Assembly (NCBI RefSeq): GCF_039521745.1
Contig: NZ_BAAACT010000175.1
Source: Faecalicatena contorta
GTDB taxonomy: Bacteria > Bacillota > Clostridia > Lachnospirales > Lachnospiraceae
Length of the DNA stretch: 64,000 nucleotides
Reading direction: 5' to 3' (one strand)
Positions 8,405 to 17,138 of the stretch are shown in pieces. Within the stretch, counting starts at the first letter, position 1. Every line of letters begins with the position of its first letter. The notes under the pieces are model-generated. The model was given only the letters and a program-made list of their open reading frames with translations, had not been told where the DNA came from and made no database searches. A program made the position numbers and the translations under genes.

Positions 8405-9598
8405 ATGAAAACATTACAGGATTACATTGATAAGCTGAACGCACTGAACTTTAAAGAAATGTACAATGGAGACTTTTTTCTGACATGGGAGAAGACAGAT
8501 GATGAACTGGAAGCAGTATTCACTCTTGCCGACGCACTTCGTTTTATGAGAGAAAACAATATCTCCACAAAAGTATTTGAGAGCGGACTCGGTATCTCAC
8601 TCTTCCGCGATAATTCTACACGTACCCGGTTTTCTTTTGCTTCTGCCTGCAACCTGCTGGGACTCGAAGTTCAGGATCTGGATGAAGGAAAATCACAGGT
8701 AGCCCACGGCGAGACCGTCCGCGAGACAGCAAATATGATCTCTTTCATGGCTGACGTTATCGGTATCCGTGATGATATGTACATCGGCAAGGGAAATGCC
8801 TATATGCATGAGGTGGTTGACTCTGTAACTCAGGGCAATAAAGACGGCATTCTGGAACAGAAACCGACACTTGTCAATCTGCAGTGTGACATCGACCACC
8901 CGACACAGGCAATGGCAGATATGCTTCATATCATCCACCAGTTCGGCGGCGTTGAGAATCTGAAAGGCAAGAAACTGGCCATGACATGGGCTTACTCTCC
9001 ATCTTACGGAAAACCGCTGTCCGTTCCCCAGGGTATCATCGGTCTGATGACACGTTTTGGGATGGATGTTGTCCTGGCTCATCCTGAGGGATACGAAGTA
9101 TTCCCGGAAGTAGAAGCCGTTGCTGCGGACAATGCTAAAAAGTCCGGCGGTACCTTCACAAAAACAAACGATATGGCAGAGGCTTTCAAAGACGCAGATA
9201 TCGTATATCCGAAGAGCTGGGCTCCTTTCGCTGCCATGGAAAAACGTACAGAGCTCTATGGAAACGGTGACTTCGACGGCATCTCGAAACTGGAGAAGGA
9301 ACTTCTTGCACAGAATGCTGAGCACAAAGACTGGGCCTGCACAGAAGAACTTATGGCAACTACCAAAGACGGAAAGGCACTCTACATGCACTGCCTGCCG
9401 GCTGACATCACAGGCGTAAGCTGCGAAACCGGAGAAGTGGACGCCAGCGTATTCGACCGCTACAGAGATCCGCTCTACAAAGAAGCAAGCTACAAACCAT
9501 ACATTATCGCTGCTATGATCTTCCTCGCAAAATTCGCAGATCCTGCCGATGTGTTAAAGAAACTGGAGGAAAAAGGCACTCCACGAGTTTTCGAATAA
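8405..9598 (+). CDS. ygeW: YgeW, knotted carbamoyltransferase
   Basis: A 397-residue member of the aspartate/ornithine carbamoyltransferase superfamily. The carbamoyl-phosphate loop is S71-T-R-T-R75 in FRDNSTRTRFSF, and the second-domain motif is MHCLPAD. The length matches YgeW rather than ATCase or OTCase. The substrate is not settled for the family. Beside a carbamate kinase and an ammonia-lyase it probably runs in the catabolic direction, transferring a carbamoyl group from a ureido intermediate to phosphate. The resulting carbamoyl phosphate would feed the arcC product for ATP. The ribosome binding site is AGGAGG. Confidence 0.92.
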   Translation: MKTLQDYIDKLNALNFKEMYNGDFFLTWEKTDDELEAVFTLADALRFMRENNISTKVFESGLGISLFRDNSTRTRFSFASACNLLGLEVQDLDEGKSQVAHGETVRETANMISFMADVIGIRDDMYIGKGNAYMHEVVDSVTQGNKDGILEQKPTLVNLQCDIDHPTQAMADMLHIIHQFGGVENLKGKKLAMTWAYSPSYGKPLSVPQGIIGLMTRFGMDVVLAHPEGYEVFPEVEAVAADNAKKSGGTFTKTNDMAEAFKDADIVYPKSWAPFAAMEKRTELYGNGDFDGISKLEKELLAQNAEHKDWACTEELMATTKDGKALYMHCLPADITGVSCETGEVDASVFDRYRDPLYKEASYKPYIIAAMIFLAKFADPADVLKKLEEKGTPRVFE

Positions 9599-9722
9599 AC
9601 ACTTGCGGAACCGTAAACATAAAAAGCAGCACACACAGGCAGTAACTGGTAACCGTATGAGAACATAGTGGTTGCAGGCATTCAGCCCTTCGCCGCGGGC
9701 GAATTTCAATGGGCTGGATGCG

Positions 9723-9750
9723 TGACAGTTCAGGCCTGTCTGAACTGTTA
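9723..9750. repeat. GTTCAG...CTGAAC hairpin repeat
   Basis: An inverted repeat TGACAGTTCAG/CTGAACTGTTA with a 6-base loop, in the 197-bp ygeW-ridA gap. It is one of at least three copies of the same palindrome family (37868-37897 and 50398-50427). The rest of the gap holds no recognisable gene. Confidence 0.75.
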
Positions 9751-9795
9751 CAGTAACTGGTATAATAAGAAGAAAAACATTAGGAGGTATTTGAC

Positions 9796-10179
9796 ATGTT
9801 AAAATATGTTGATACAAAAAACGCACCAGCAGCAATCGGACCATATTCACAGGGCATCATCGTAAATGATATCGCTTTCTTTTCAGGCCAGATCCCGCTC
9901 TCACCTGAAACCGGCGAAGTAGCAGGCACAACAATCCAGGAGCAGACTGAACAGGTAATGAAGAATGTAGCCGCCCTTCTGGAAAGTCAGGGTGCAGACT
10001 TCAAAGACGTTGTGAAAACCACCTGTTTCCTCGCGGATATGGGCGACTTTGCAGCATTCAATGAGATATACGCAAAGTATTTTGTAGGAAAACCGGCGCG
10101 TTCCTGTGTTGCCGTAAAGGATCTGCCAAAAGGAGTTCTTTGTGAAGTAGAAACCATCGCATATGTCGGAGGAAAATAA
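9796..10179 (+). CDS. ridA: RidA-family enamine/imine deaminase
   Basis: A 127-residue RidA (YjgF/YER057c/UK114) protein of standard length. It carries the signature RSCVAVKDLPKGVLCEVETI, including the conserved arginine that binds the carboxylate of reactive enamines. RidA hydrolyses 2-aminoacrylate-type intermediates released by PLP lyases. That fits its position four genes after the diaminopropionate ammonia-lyase. The ribosome binding site AGGAGG precedes the ATG, and the gene ends one base before the start of carbamate kinase, suggesting translational coupling. Confidence 0.95.
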   Translation: MLKYVDTKNAPAAIGPYSQGIIVNDIAFFSGQIPLSPETGEVAGTTIQEQTEQVMKNVAALLESQGADFKDVVKTTCFLADMGDFAAFNEIYAKYFVGKPARSCVAVKDLPKGVLCEVETIAYVGGK

Positions 10180-10180
10180 A

Positions 10181-11128
10181 ATGGCAAAAAAGAAACGCAT
10201 CGTCATCGCGCTGGGCGGAAACGCCCTTGGCAATACCCTGCCCGAGCAGATGACGGCAGTAAAGATTACTGCACGTGCCATTGTAGACCTGATTGAAGAG
10301 GGCTGTGAGGTCGTGGTCGCACACGGCAACGGCCCACAGGTCGGAATGGTAAATAACGCAATGCTGGCGCTCACCCACGAAGACCCGCTGCAGCCCAACA
10401 CGCCGCTGTCCGTCTGCGTGGCAATGAGCCAGGCATACATAGGCTACGACCTGCAGAATGCTCTGCGCGAAGAACTGCTGAACCGCGGCATCAAAGATAT
10501 CCCGGTGGCAACCATGATCACACAGGTGCGCGTTGACGCGGACGACCCGGCGTTTAATAATCCCGCCAAGCCCATCGGCCGTTTCCTCACAAAAGAACAG
10601 GCCGATGATATGGCAGAGAAATATGACTATGTCATGAAAGAAGATGCGGGGCGAGGTTACCGCCGAGTGGTAGCATCACCGAGACCACAGGAGATCATTG
10701 AAATCGGAACGATCCGTACCATGGTAGAATCGGGTGATCTTGTCATTGCATGCGGCGGCGGCGGAATTCCCGTAACCCGCCAGGGAAACCACCTAAAAGG
10801 CGCCAGCGCCGTGATTGACAAAGATTTTGCCAGCAGCCTGCTCGCACGGGAACTGGATGCAGATTTTTTGATCATCCTGACCGCAGTCGAAAAAGTGGCA
10901 ATTAACTATGGGAAGCCGAACGAGAAGTGGCTCGATCATATCACTGCAGAGGAAGCAAAACAGTACATGTCTGAGGGACATTTTGCCCCCGGATCTATGC
11001 TGCCTAAGGTACAGGCTGCCGTAGAATTCGCGGAATCCGCGCCGGGACGCCAGGCTCTGATTACCCTTCTTGAAAAAGCCAAAGACGGAATCAAGGGAAC
11101 CACAGGCACCAGAATCAGTCAGGCTTAA
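10181..11128 (+). CDS. arcC: Carbamate kinase
   Basis: A 315-residue carbamate kinase. Family motifs seen are VIALGGNAL at the N-terminus, AHGNGPQVG, and ACGGGGIPV in the nucleotide-binding region. It makes ATP, ammonia and carbon dioxide from carbamoyl phosphate, the energy-conserving end step of the pathway with YgeW (equivalent to E. coli yqeA). The start is the ATG at 10181, behind GGAGG inside the end of ridA; an ATG six codons upstream lies in the ridA overlap and lacks spacing. The permease gene follows after 15 bp. Confidence 0.95.
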   Translation: MAKKKRIVIALGGNALGNTLPEQMTAVKITARAIVDLIEEGCEVVVAHGNGPQVGMVNNAMLALTHEDPLQPNTPLSVCVAMSQAYIGYDLQNALREELLNRGIKDIPVATMITQVRVDADDPAFNNPAKPIGRFLTKEQADDMAEKYDYVMKEDAGRGYRRVVASPRPQEIIEIGTIRTMVESGDLVIACGGGGIPVTRQGNHLKGASAVIDKDFASSLLARELDADFLIILTAVEKVAINYGKPNEKWLDHITAEEAKQYMSEGHFAPGSMLPKVQAAVEFAESAPGRQALITLLEKAKDGIKGTTGTRISQA

Positions 11129-11143
11129 AAGGGGGATAAACGC

Positions 11144-12514
11144 ATGAAAAAAGAAGTGACCCGTTCCACTATATTTGACCTTAACGGTGTGCCTAATTTC
11201 AAACAGGCCTTTCCTCTTGCCCTCCAGCACGTTGTTGCGATGATTGTGGGTTGTGTAACGCCTGCAATCATCGTTGCTGGAGTCGGCGGCCTGTCTGAAA
11301 GCGACTCCGTAATACTGATCCAGGCAGCGCTGATCGTATCCGCGCTGTCCACATTACTCCAGCTGTTTCCATTTATTAAAACAAAGTGGATTGCTATCGG
11401 CTCGGGACTTCCTGTCATCATGGGCATCAGCTTTGCCTACCTGCCCAGCATGCAGTCTATCGCCTCAGACTTTGATATCCCCACCATTCTTGGGGCACAG
11501 ATTGTCGGCGGCTGCGTGGCAATTCTGGTAGGTATCTTTATAAAAAAAATCCGCAGGTTTTTCCCGCCTTTGATTGCCGGGACTGTGGTATTCACAATTG
11601 GCCTTTCCCTGTACCCTACCGCCATCAATTATATGGCCGGCGGAACAGGCAGCCCGGACTATGGTTCCTGGCAGAACTGGCTGGTTGCGATCATAACACT
11701 TGCAATCGTAACCATATTAAACCACTACGGAAAAGGAATCTGGAAGCTGGCCTCCATCTTGATCGGAATCATTGGAGGATACATCGTAGCCCTGTGCTTC
11801 GGAATGGTAGACTTTACTCCCATCGGCCAGGCCTCCGCTTTCCAGCTCCCCATGCCGCTTCACTTTGGAATCAAGTTTGAGATCTCCTCCTGCGTAGCGA
11901 TCGGACTGTTATTCGCCATCAACGCCATCCAGGCCATCGGAGATTTTTCAGCCACCACAAGCGGCGGATTAAACCGTATGCCATCCAGCAATGAGCTGCA
12001 GGGCGGAATCGTCGGCTACGGAATCACCAACATCATAGGCGCACTCCTGGGCGGCCTTCCCACGGCAACCTACAGCCAGAACGTCGGGATCGTTGCTACG
12101 ACAAAAGTCGTCAACCGCTGCGTCCTCGGCCTTGCCGCGGTCATCCTGCTGGTAGCAGGCCTGATTCCCAAGTTTTCATCCCTGCTGACCACCATACCTT
12201 ACAGTGTCCTTGGCGGTGCAACCGTATCCGTATTCGCCTCCATTGCCATGACAGGTATGAAACTGATCAACACAGAAAATATGTCCTACCGCAACACATC
12301 CATCGTAGGACTCGCCGCCGCGCTGGGAATGGGAATCTCACAGGCAAGCGGCGCGCTGGCGTCATTCCCGGACTGGTTTGTCACCATATTCGGAAAATCA
12401 CCGGTCGTAATCGCAACACTCATAGCGGTCCTGCTAAACATCATCCTGCCCAGAGACAAAGAGGTTCCGCTGGAAGCGGCTCCGGATGATGCAGGTAGTG
12501 GAGACGCTAAGTAA
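11144..12514 (+). CDS. NCS2-family xanthine/urate-type permease
   Basis: A 456-residue membrane protein with about 12-14 hydrophobic segments and the nucleobase:cation symporter-2 layout. NFKQAFPLALQHVVAMIVG is the QH motif of transmembrane segment 1. FAINAIQAIGDFSATTSGG and the later TYSQNVGIVATTKVVNR correspond to the substrate-specificity region. It probably brings in urate or xanthine by proton symport; which one cannot be fixed by eye. It closes the rightward purine operon. The last codons, G-D-A-K-stop, lie inside the left arm of a 300-bp fold-back element (12503-12802). Confidence 0.92.
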   Translation: MKKEVTRSTIFDLNGVPNFKQAFPLALQHVVAMIVGCVTPAIIVAGVGGLSESDSVILIQAALIVSALSTLLQLFPFIKTKWIAIGSGLPVIMGISFAYLPSMQSIASDFDIPTILGAQIVGGCVAILVGIFIKKIRRFFPPLIAGTVVFTIGLSLYPTAINYMAGGTGSPDYGSWQNWLVAIITLAIVTILNHYGKGIWKLASILIGIIGGYIVALCFGMVDFTPIGQASAFQLPMPLHFGIKFEISSCVAIGLLFAINAIQAIGDFSATTSGGLNRMPSSNELQGGIVGYGITNIIGALLGGLPTATYSQNVGIVATTKVVNRCVLGLAAVILLVAGLIPKFSSLLTTIPYSVLGGATVSVFASIAMTGMKLINTENMSYRNTSIVGLAAALGMGISQASGALASFPDWFVTIFGKSPVVIATLIAVLLNIILPRDKEVPLEAAPDDAGSGDAK

Positions 12515-12802
12515 AAGGTGAGGCAGGCTCCGGGGGAGCTGTCCATGCCATTTCAATGTCCTGTCCGTTTGCGGAGAATCCGTAAGAGAAAAACCAGGGA
12601 ACTTGGAGGGTGCTTGCCGCAGTTGGCCCGAATGCCGATGCATTCGCGCCGCCGGCGGCAACAGAATTTGTTTGGTAAAACAAATTCTGCCCTCCAAGTT
12701 CCCTGTTTTTTCTCTAACGGATTCTAACCGCGCTCTCTATGGACTTTGAAATGGCATGGACAGCTCCCCCGGAGTCTGCCTCGCCTTTTACTTAGCTTCG
12801 TC
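12503..12802. repeat. Long fold-back element A (about 300 bp)
   Basis: Two arms of about 105 bp, imperfectly complementary. The left arm is 12503-12610 (from GACGCTAAGTAAAAGG); the right arm is about 12690-12802 (ending CCTTTTACTTAGCTTCGTC). They enclose smaller hairpins such as CAGAATTTG/CAAATTCTG at 12662-12688. The left arm begins inside the permease gene and supplies its stop codon. As RNA it would be a very long stem at the 3' end of the operon, so it may act as a terminator or stabiliser. No transposase or coding sequence is inside. Confidence 0.85.
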
Positions 12803-12846
12803 CGCACCGGACAGCAATTGGGAAGCCGCTTAAGAATGGCGGTGTG

Positions 12847-13043
12847 ACGGGGCCAGCGTATTGAAATGGTAAAACGGCTCGTGTTCGATCCAGTAGGTTT
12901 AGGTTGGAAATATGGAGGATATGCAAAGGGGGGCTGTTTGGCAGGCTCGTGTTCGGGCAGCTTACAGTGCCCGCTCTCGCGGTTGGATGAATTGCTGGGG
13001 AGTTTTTATGTATCGGTTAGGCTGTTTAATACGCTGGTTCCGT
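12847..13043. repeat. Spaced inverted repeat with CAGCGTATT motif (element B)
   Basis: Short arms at 12847-12865 (ACGGGGCCAGCGTATTGAA) and 13025-13043 (TTAATACGCTGGTTCCGT) pair across about 160 bp. The same motif in the same relative position recurs at 19003-19207. It lies between two long fold-backs in the 864-bp gap between the convergent permease and xdhC. No gene was recognised in the loop. Confidence 0.6.
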
Positions 13044-13089
13044 TTGGCGGCTCCTTCTGGGCTGCCGGACTCCCGATTGGAGGCACCCA

Positions 13090-13388
13090 GCCTGTCTGAA
13101 ACGGGGAGCGTGCTGCCGCCGGGATAAAAGGGTATGGGGGCTGGGAGTTTAGAACGCATGGTTTAGAAGTACTTACGTAAAAGATGCCGCCCACGAGGGA
13201 TGGGAAATGATTTTCCAAAATCATTTCCCATTCCAACTAAAGCCAGAAAGCATCAGGCTTTCTGGCTGCATGTTGGATGTGCCCTCGTGGGCGGCGTCTT
13301 TTATGTTAGTACTTCTCCATAAGTGGGTTACTCCCAGCCTCCATACCCTTTTATCCCGGCGGCAGCACGCTCCCCGTTTCAGACAGGC
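13090..13388. repeat. Long fold-back element C (about 300 bp)
   Basis: The arms pair almost perfectly: the left begins GCCTGTCTGAAACGGGGAGC and the right ends with its complement at 13388. The interior has two short hairpins, GGGAAATGATTTT/AAAATCATTTCCC (13202-13229) and CCAGAAAGC/GCTTTCTGG (13242-13264). The right arm contains the last codons and TGA stop of the leftward xdhC gene, mirroring element A at the permease 3' end. Confidence 0.88.
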
Positions 13389-13867
13389 AACCTCCCCTGC
13401 ATTGTTTTCTCTACCGCGTTGAGGATGTTTTCGTAGCCGGTGCATCTGCATAAATGGCCGGACAGTAATTTCCTTAGTTCTTCTCTTGTGTATTGTTTTC
13501 CGGACTCGAGGATCTCTACTGCGCTCATGATGATTCCGGGGGTGCAGAAGCCGCATTGTACTGCTGCTTCGTCTATGAAGGCCTGCTGGATATCGGAGAG
13601 TTCTCCTCCGGGGCCCATGAGGCCTTCCAGTGTTCGGATTTCTTTTCCATCGGCCCATACAGCCAGGTAGATGCAGGAGTTGTAGCATTCTCCGTCTATG
13701 ATGACGTTGCAGGCTCCGCATTCTCCTACTTCACAGCCTTTTTTTACGCTGGTCAGACGGTAGTCGTTACGGAGCATGTCTGTCAGAGATGCCCTTACAT
13801 CTACCATGGTTTCGCGCTTTTCTCCGTTGATTGTGCATGTTACGAGCTTATATTGCTTTTCACTCAT
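13379..13867 (-). CDS. xdhC: Xanthine dehydrogenase, iron-sulfur subunit
   Basis: A 162-residue two-[2Fe-2S] subunit of a molybdenum hydroxylase. The plant-type cluster cysteines are C45, C50, C53 and C65 (GCEVGECGAC...C). The second cluster uses C105, C108, C140 and C142 (CGFC, LCRC). It passes electrons from the molybdenum site to FAD. The start is the ATG behind AGGAGGT, overlapping the end of xdhB by 8 bp. The stop codon falls inside the fold-back element at 13090-13388. The naming here follows the E. coli xdhABC scheme. Confidence 0.95.
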   Translation of the reverse strand: MSEKQYKLVTCTINGEKRETMVDVRASLTDMLRNDYRLTSVKKGCEVGECGACNVIIDGECYNSCIYLAVWADGKEIRTLEGLMGPGGELSDIQQAFIDEAAVQCGFCTPGIIMSAVEILESGKQYTREELRKLLSGHLCRCTGYENILNAVEKTMQGRLPV

Positions 13868-14747
13868 GATAAACACCTCCTGCCAGACGGATTGACTCTT
13901 TCAGGGCCCGTTTGCACAGGACCTTTGAGATGTGTTCCCGGAAGGCCTTGCTGGCTCTCCAGCTGTCTCTTGGGGTTACGTCTTCCAATACAGTGTCACC
14001 GATTAATTCTATAGTAGAATCTTCGATCTGCCGGCCTTTGCCGGCCTGTTCTGCGTGGACGGCACGCATGGGAATCGGGCCGGCTACACCGTAGGCGATC
14101 CTTACATCTTCTATTTGTTTTTTGTCTTCGGAAAGCTTTACGTTAACCGAACAGCCGAGGGTTGCTATGTCCATAGCTCCCCGCATGGCGTACTTAATGT
14201 AATGCCCGCAGTATCCCTCGTACGACTTACGGGGGATGAGGATACCTGTCTGTATCTCTGCCGGCCTTAAATCGACTTTTCCTGCTTTGATGTAGAATTC
14301 CCGGATCGGCAGCTTCCGGATCCCTTCCGGGCCGGTCAGTTCGACGATTGCATCCCATGCAAAAAGTGTGGACGCAGAGTCTGCTGAGGTAACTCCGTTG
14401 CAGGTATTGCCTCCTATGGTACCGATATTGCGAATCTGAGGGCCTCCTACCTTGTCTACGGCCTCCCCCAGTACATTGATATATTTTTGTATAACCGGAT
14501 CTTTTGTTATATGGGAAAAGCTGGTCAGGGAACCGATGCGGATGGTCCCGTTCTCCTCCAGTTTTACCCCGCGCAGTTCATCCAGGCCAAACAGACTTAC
14601 CAGCTCTGCTCCTGCGCGCTTGCCCTCTCTCATCTGTACCAGAACGTCGCTTCCACCGGCAATGATCTGGGCCTGCGGATGCTCCTGAAGCAGTGCAATG
14701 GCATGGGTCACGCTCTCTGCCTCGTACAGCGCTTTCATATCATACAT
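13860..14747 (-). CDS. xdhB: Xanthine dehydrogenase, FAD-binding subunit
   Basis: A 295-residue FAD-binding domain protein of the CoxM/XdhB type. The FAD-binding segments are IIAGGSDVLVQM near residue 31 and IRNIGTIGGNTCNG near residue 107. It sits between xdhA and xdhC and completes the three-subunit purine hydroxylase, accepting electrons from the iron-sulfur subunit for transfer to NAD or another carrier. The ribosome binding site GGGAGG is 8 bases before the ATG. Confidence 0.93.
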   Translation of the reverse strand: MYDMKALYEAESVTHAIALLQEHPQAQIIAGGSDVLVQMREGKRAGAELVSLFGLDELRGVKLEENGTIRIGSLTSFSHITKDPVIQKYINVLGEAVDKVGGPQIRNIGTIGGNTCNGVTSADSASTLFAWDAIVELTGPEGIRKLPIREFYIKAGKVDLRPAEIQTGILIPRKSYEGYCGHYIKYAMRGAMDIATLGCSVNVKLSEDKKQIEDVRIAYGVAGPIPMRAVHAEQAGKGRQIEDSTIELIGDTVLEDVTPRDSWRASKAFREHISKVLCKRALKESIRLAGGVYHE

Positions 14748-14792
14748 ATCTCGTATCCTCCCTTCACTAACAACAGTGGACTATGCTCCGGT

Positions 14793-17090
14793 CTATATCA
14801 GTCCTTCTTCTTTAAACCGCCTGAAAAGTATATGCGGTGTCAGCGGAATCTCATCTATAGCCACACCCGTCGCCTGCAGCACGGCATTTCGGATTGCCGG
14901 AGCAACGGAACAGACCGGCGGCTCTCCAAGCGCTTTCGTACCATATGCACTGGTGGGCTCGTAATTTTCTACAAAATGGCCTTCCAGGTGCGGATGATCC
15001 ATAAAGGTAGATAACTTGTAGTCCAGGAGGTTATTATTCAGCGGTTTTCCTGTTTTTTCGTCAAAAATCAGCCTTTCCGATAACCCGTAACCGATCCCCA
15101 TGCTCATGCCCCCGTGCACCTGGGCCTCGGCCAGGGCCGGATTGATCAGCTTCCCGCAGTCATGCACGTTGACGATATTTGTCAGTACCGCCCTGCATGC
15201 CGGGATATCTACTTCAACCTCCGCAAATGTACATCCGAAGGAATACGCATTTGTCTTCGCCTGATAGGTACTCTCCGCGGTCAGATGCCCGTTGTTCGTC
15301 AGGCTGTACAGCTTTTCTGTGGCCAGCTCCGCCAGGCTCATGAGAATCTCCCCGTCTCCTTTCCGGACAATATGACCGTCTATAAGGTCCAGGCTTTCTT
15401 TTGTATGCCGGGTCAGTTCCTGGGCCGTGTCCAGAATATGGCTCTTCAAAAGTGCCGCCGTCTGGTTGATTGAGAATCCGGCCATATAGGTCTGCCTGGA
15501 TGCATATGCACCGGTTCCGAACGGAGTGATATCCGTATCCTGCACGGTCATGACATGGACTTGTTCGAACGGAATTCCCAGTGTCTCCGCTGCCATCTGG
15601 CCGAATGCCGTATCCGCACCCTGGCCAATCTCCGTCTCCCCTACCTGTACCTGTATGGAACCGTCCTGGTTGAGCACCATCCGGCATGAAGAGGTCTCCA
15701 GGGAGATGGGCCACACGCCCGTATTATACCAGAAGGCCGCCACACCGATGCCTTTTCTGATCTCTCCTGTCTGTCCGTTGTATTCTTGAAACTTCCTGTC
15801 ATAGTCTATGTATGCTTTTCCCTTTTCCATACACTGATGGAAGGTATCATAATGGTTCTTATTTTTAGAAAATCCATCCGTAAATCCTTTTGGCATCAGA
15901 TATTTCCACCGGAATTCATAGGGGGGGATTCCCAGCGCCTTTGCCACATCGTCCGTATGGCTCTCCACCGCAAACATTGCCTGCGGGATGCCGTAACCTC
16001 TCATAGCCCCGGACACCGGCTTATTCGTAAATACCGTGTAAGCGTCCCCCTCCACATTCGGACAGGGATAAAGCTGCGTAAATGCCCCCAGCCCCTTTGC
16101 CGCAATGCTGTGCCCGTGGGAAGCATAGGCCCCCTGATCTGAGAAACACTCGATCTTCCGGGCCGCAAAACTGCCGTCGGGCCTCACATAGGAAATGATA
16201 TGGGTGCGTATGGCGTGCCTTACCCGGTTGGATACAAACGTCTCCTCCCTGGATACATCCAGCTTTACAAGACGTCCCCCAACAACTGTACTCAGATATG
16301 CACAGAGCGGTTCATATAAGATATCCTGCTTATTGCCGAAACCTCCGCCTATGTATGGCTTGATCACTCTCACCTGACCCCAGGGGATCCCCAGCGCCTG
16401 CCCTACAACTCTGCGGCAGATATGCGGGATCTGTGTGGAGGAGACGATCACAATCCGCCCCTGTTCCATATAGGCATAGCAGATAAAATTCTCAATGTGG
16501 CAGTGCTGTACCGTGGGTGTGTTATACCAGCCCTCCACACGAATCAGACCCGGTTCTTTCTTCGCTTCCTCATAATTGCCGTTTTTAATCGTGGTGTGCT
16601 TCAGAATATTCCCCGGATACTCCTCGTGGATCAGCGGGGCATCCGCCTCCATCGCCTTCTGGACATCCAGCACAAATGGCAGTTCCTCGTATTCTACCTT
16701 GATCGCACGCACGGCCTTCGCCGCGGCCACTTCGTTCTCAGCCACCACAGCCGCCACATCATCCCCGTAAAACCGCACATGGTCCGTCAGGATCAGACGA
16801 TCCTGTACGTCCTGGTGTGCAGGGTCTGTGGACCACGGATGCCCTGCCGTTGGAAAATAATTCTTTGGAACGTCAAAACATGTCACAATCTTCACGACAC
16901 CCGGAATCTGCTCCGCCTCTTTTGTGTCAACGGATTTCACAATACCGTGGGCAACTGTAGAATGCAGAATCTTAGCCACATAAGCGCTCTTATCGCACAG
17001 GTCATCCGTGTACTTGGCGCGTCCCGTCACCTTCTCAAAGGCATCTACCCGCTTAACACTTTTCCCTACAATGTGTTCCCTATCCTCCAT
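14793..17090 (-). CDS. xdhA: Xanthine dehydrogenase, molybdenum-binding subunit
   Basis: A 765-residue molybdopterin-binding catalytic subunit. Cofactor-binding motifs include GGGFGNKQD, GAMRGYG and GETEIGQGADTAFGQ. The expected catalytic glutamate is E723 in KALGEPPVCSVAPAIR, the family's signature. It hydroxylates purines such as hypoxanthine to xanthine and, in anaerobes that use urate, can run in the reductive direction. The guanine deaminase gene upstream and the molybdopterin-related gene beyond support a purine substrate. Whether a selenium-containing cofactor is used cannot be told from sequence. Confidence 0.93.
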   Translation of the reverse strand: MEDREHIVGKSVKRVDAFEKVTGRAKYTDDLCDKSAYVAKILHSTVAHGIVKSVDTKEAEQIPGVVKIVTCFDVPKNYFPTAGHPWSTDPAHQDVQDRLILTDHVRFYGDDVAAVVAENEVAAAKAVRAIKVEYEELPFVLDVQKAMEADAPLIHEEYPGNILKHTTIKNGNYEEAKKEPGLIRVEGWYNTPTVQHCHIENFICYAYMEQGRIVIVSSTQIPHICRRVVGQALGIPWGQVRVIKPYIGGGFGNKQDILYEPLCAYLSTVVGGRLVKLDVSREETFVSNRVRHAIRTHIISYVRPDGSFAARKIECFSDQGAYASHGHSIAAKGLGAFTQLYPCPNVEGDAYTVFTNKPVSGAMRGYGIPQAMFAVESHTDDVAKALGIPPYEFRWKYLMPKGFTDGFSKNKNHYDTFHQCMEKGKAYIDYDRKFQEYNGQTGEIRKGIGVAAFWYNTGVWPISLETSSCRMVLNQDGSIQVQVGETEIGQGADTAFGQMAAETLGIPFEQVHVMTVQDTDITPFGTGAYASRQTYMAGFSINQTAALLKSHILDTAQELTRHTKESLDLIDGHIVRKGDGEILMSLAELATEKLYSLTNNGHLTAESTYQAKTNAYSFGCTFAEVEVDIPACRAVLTNIVNVHDCGKLINPALAEAQVHGGMSMGIGYGLSERLIFDEKTGKPLNNNLLDYKLSTFMDHPHLEGHFVENYEPTSAYGTKALGEPPVCSVAPAIRNAVLQATGVAIDEIPLTPHILFRRFKEEGLI

Positions 17091-17138
17091 ATTTCCACCT
17101 CCGCATCAGATCATTCACTTGACAGACTGTTACCTGCG

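Noticed and set aside
12866..13422. Several short reading frames in the permease-xdhC gap
   Set aside because: They are by-products of long GC-rich inverted repeats, present on both strands without start signals.
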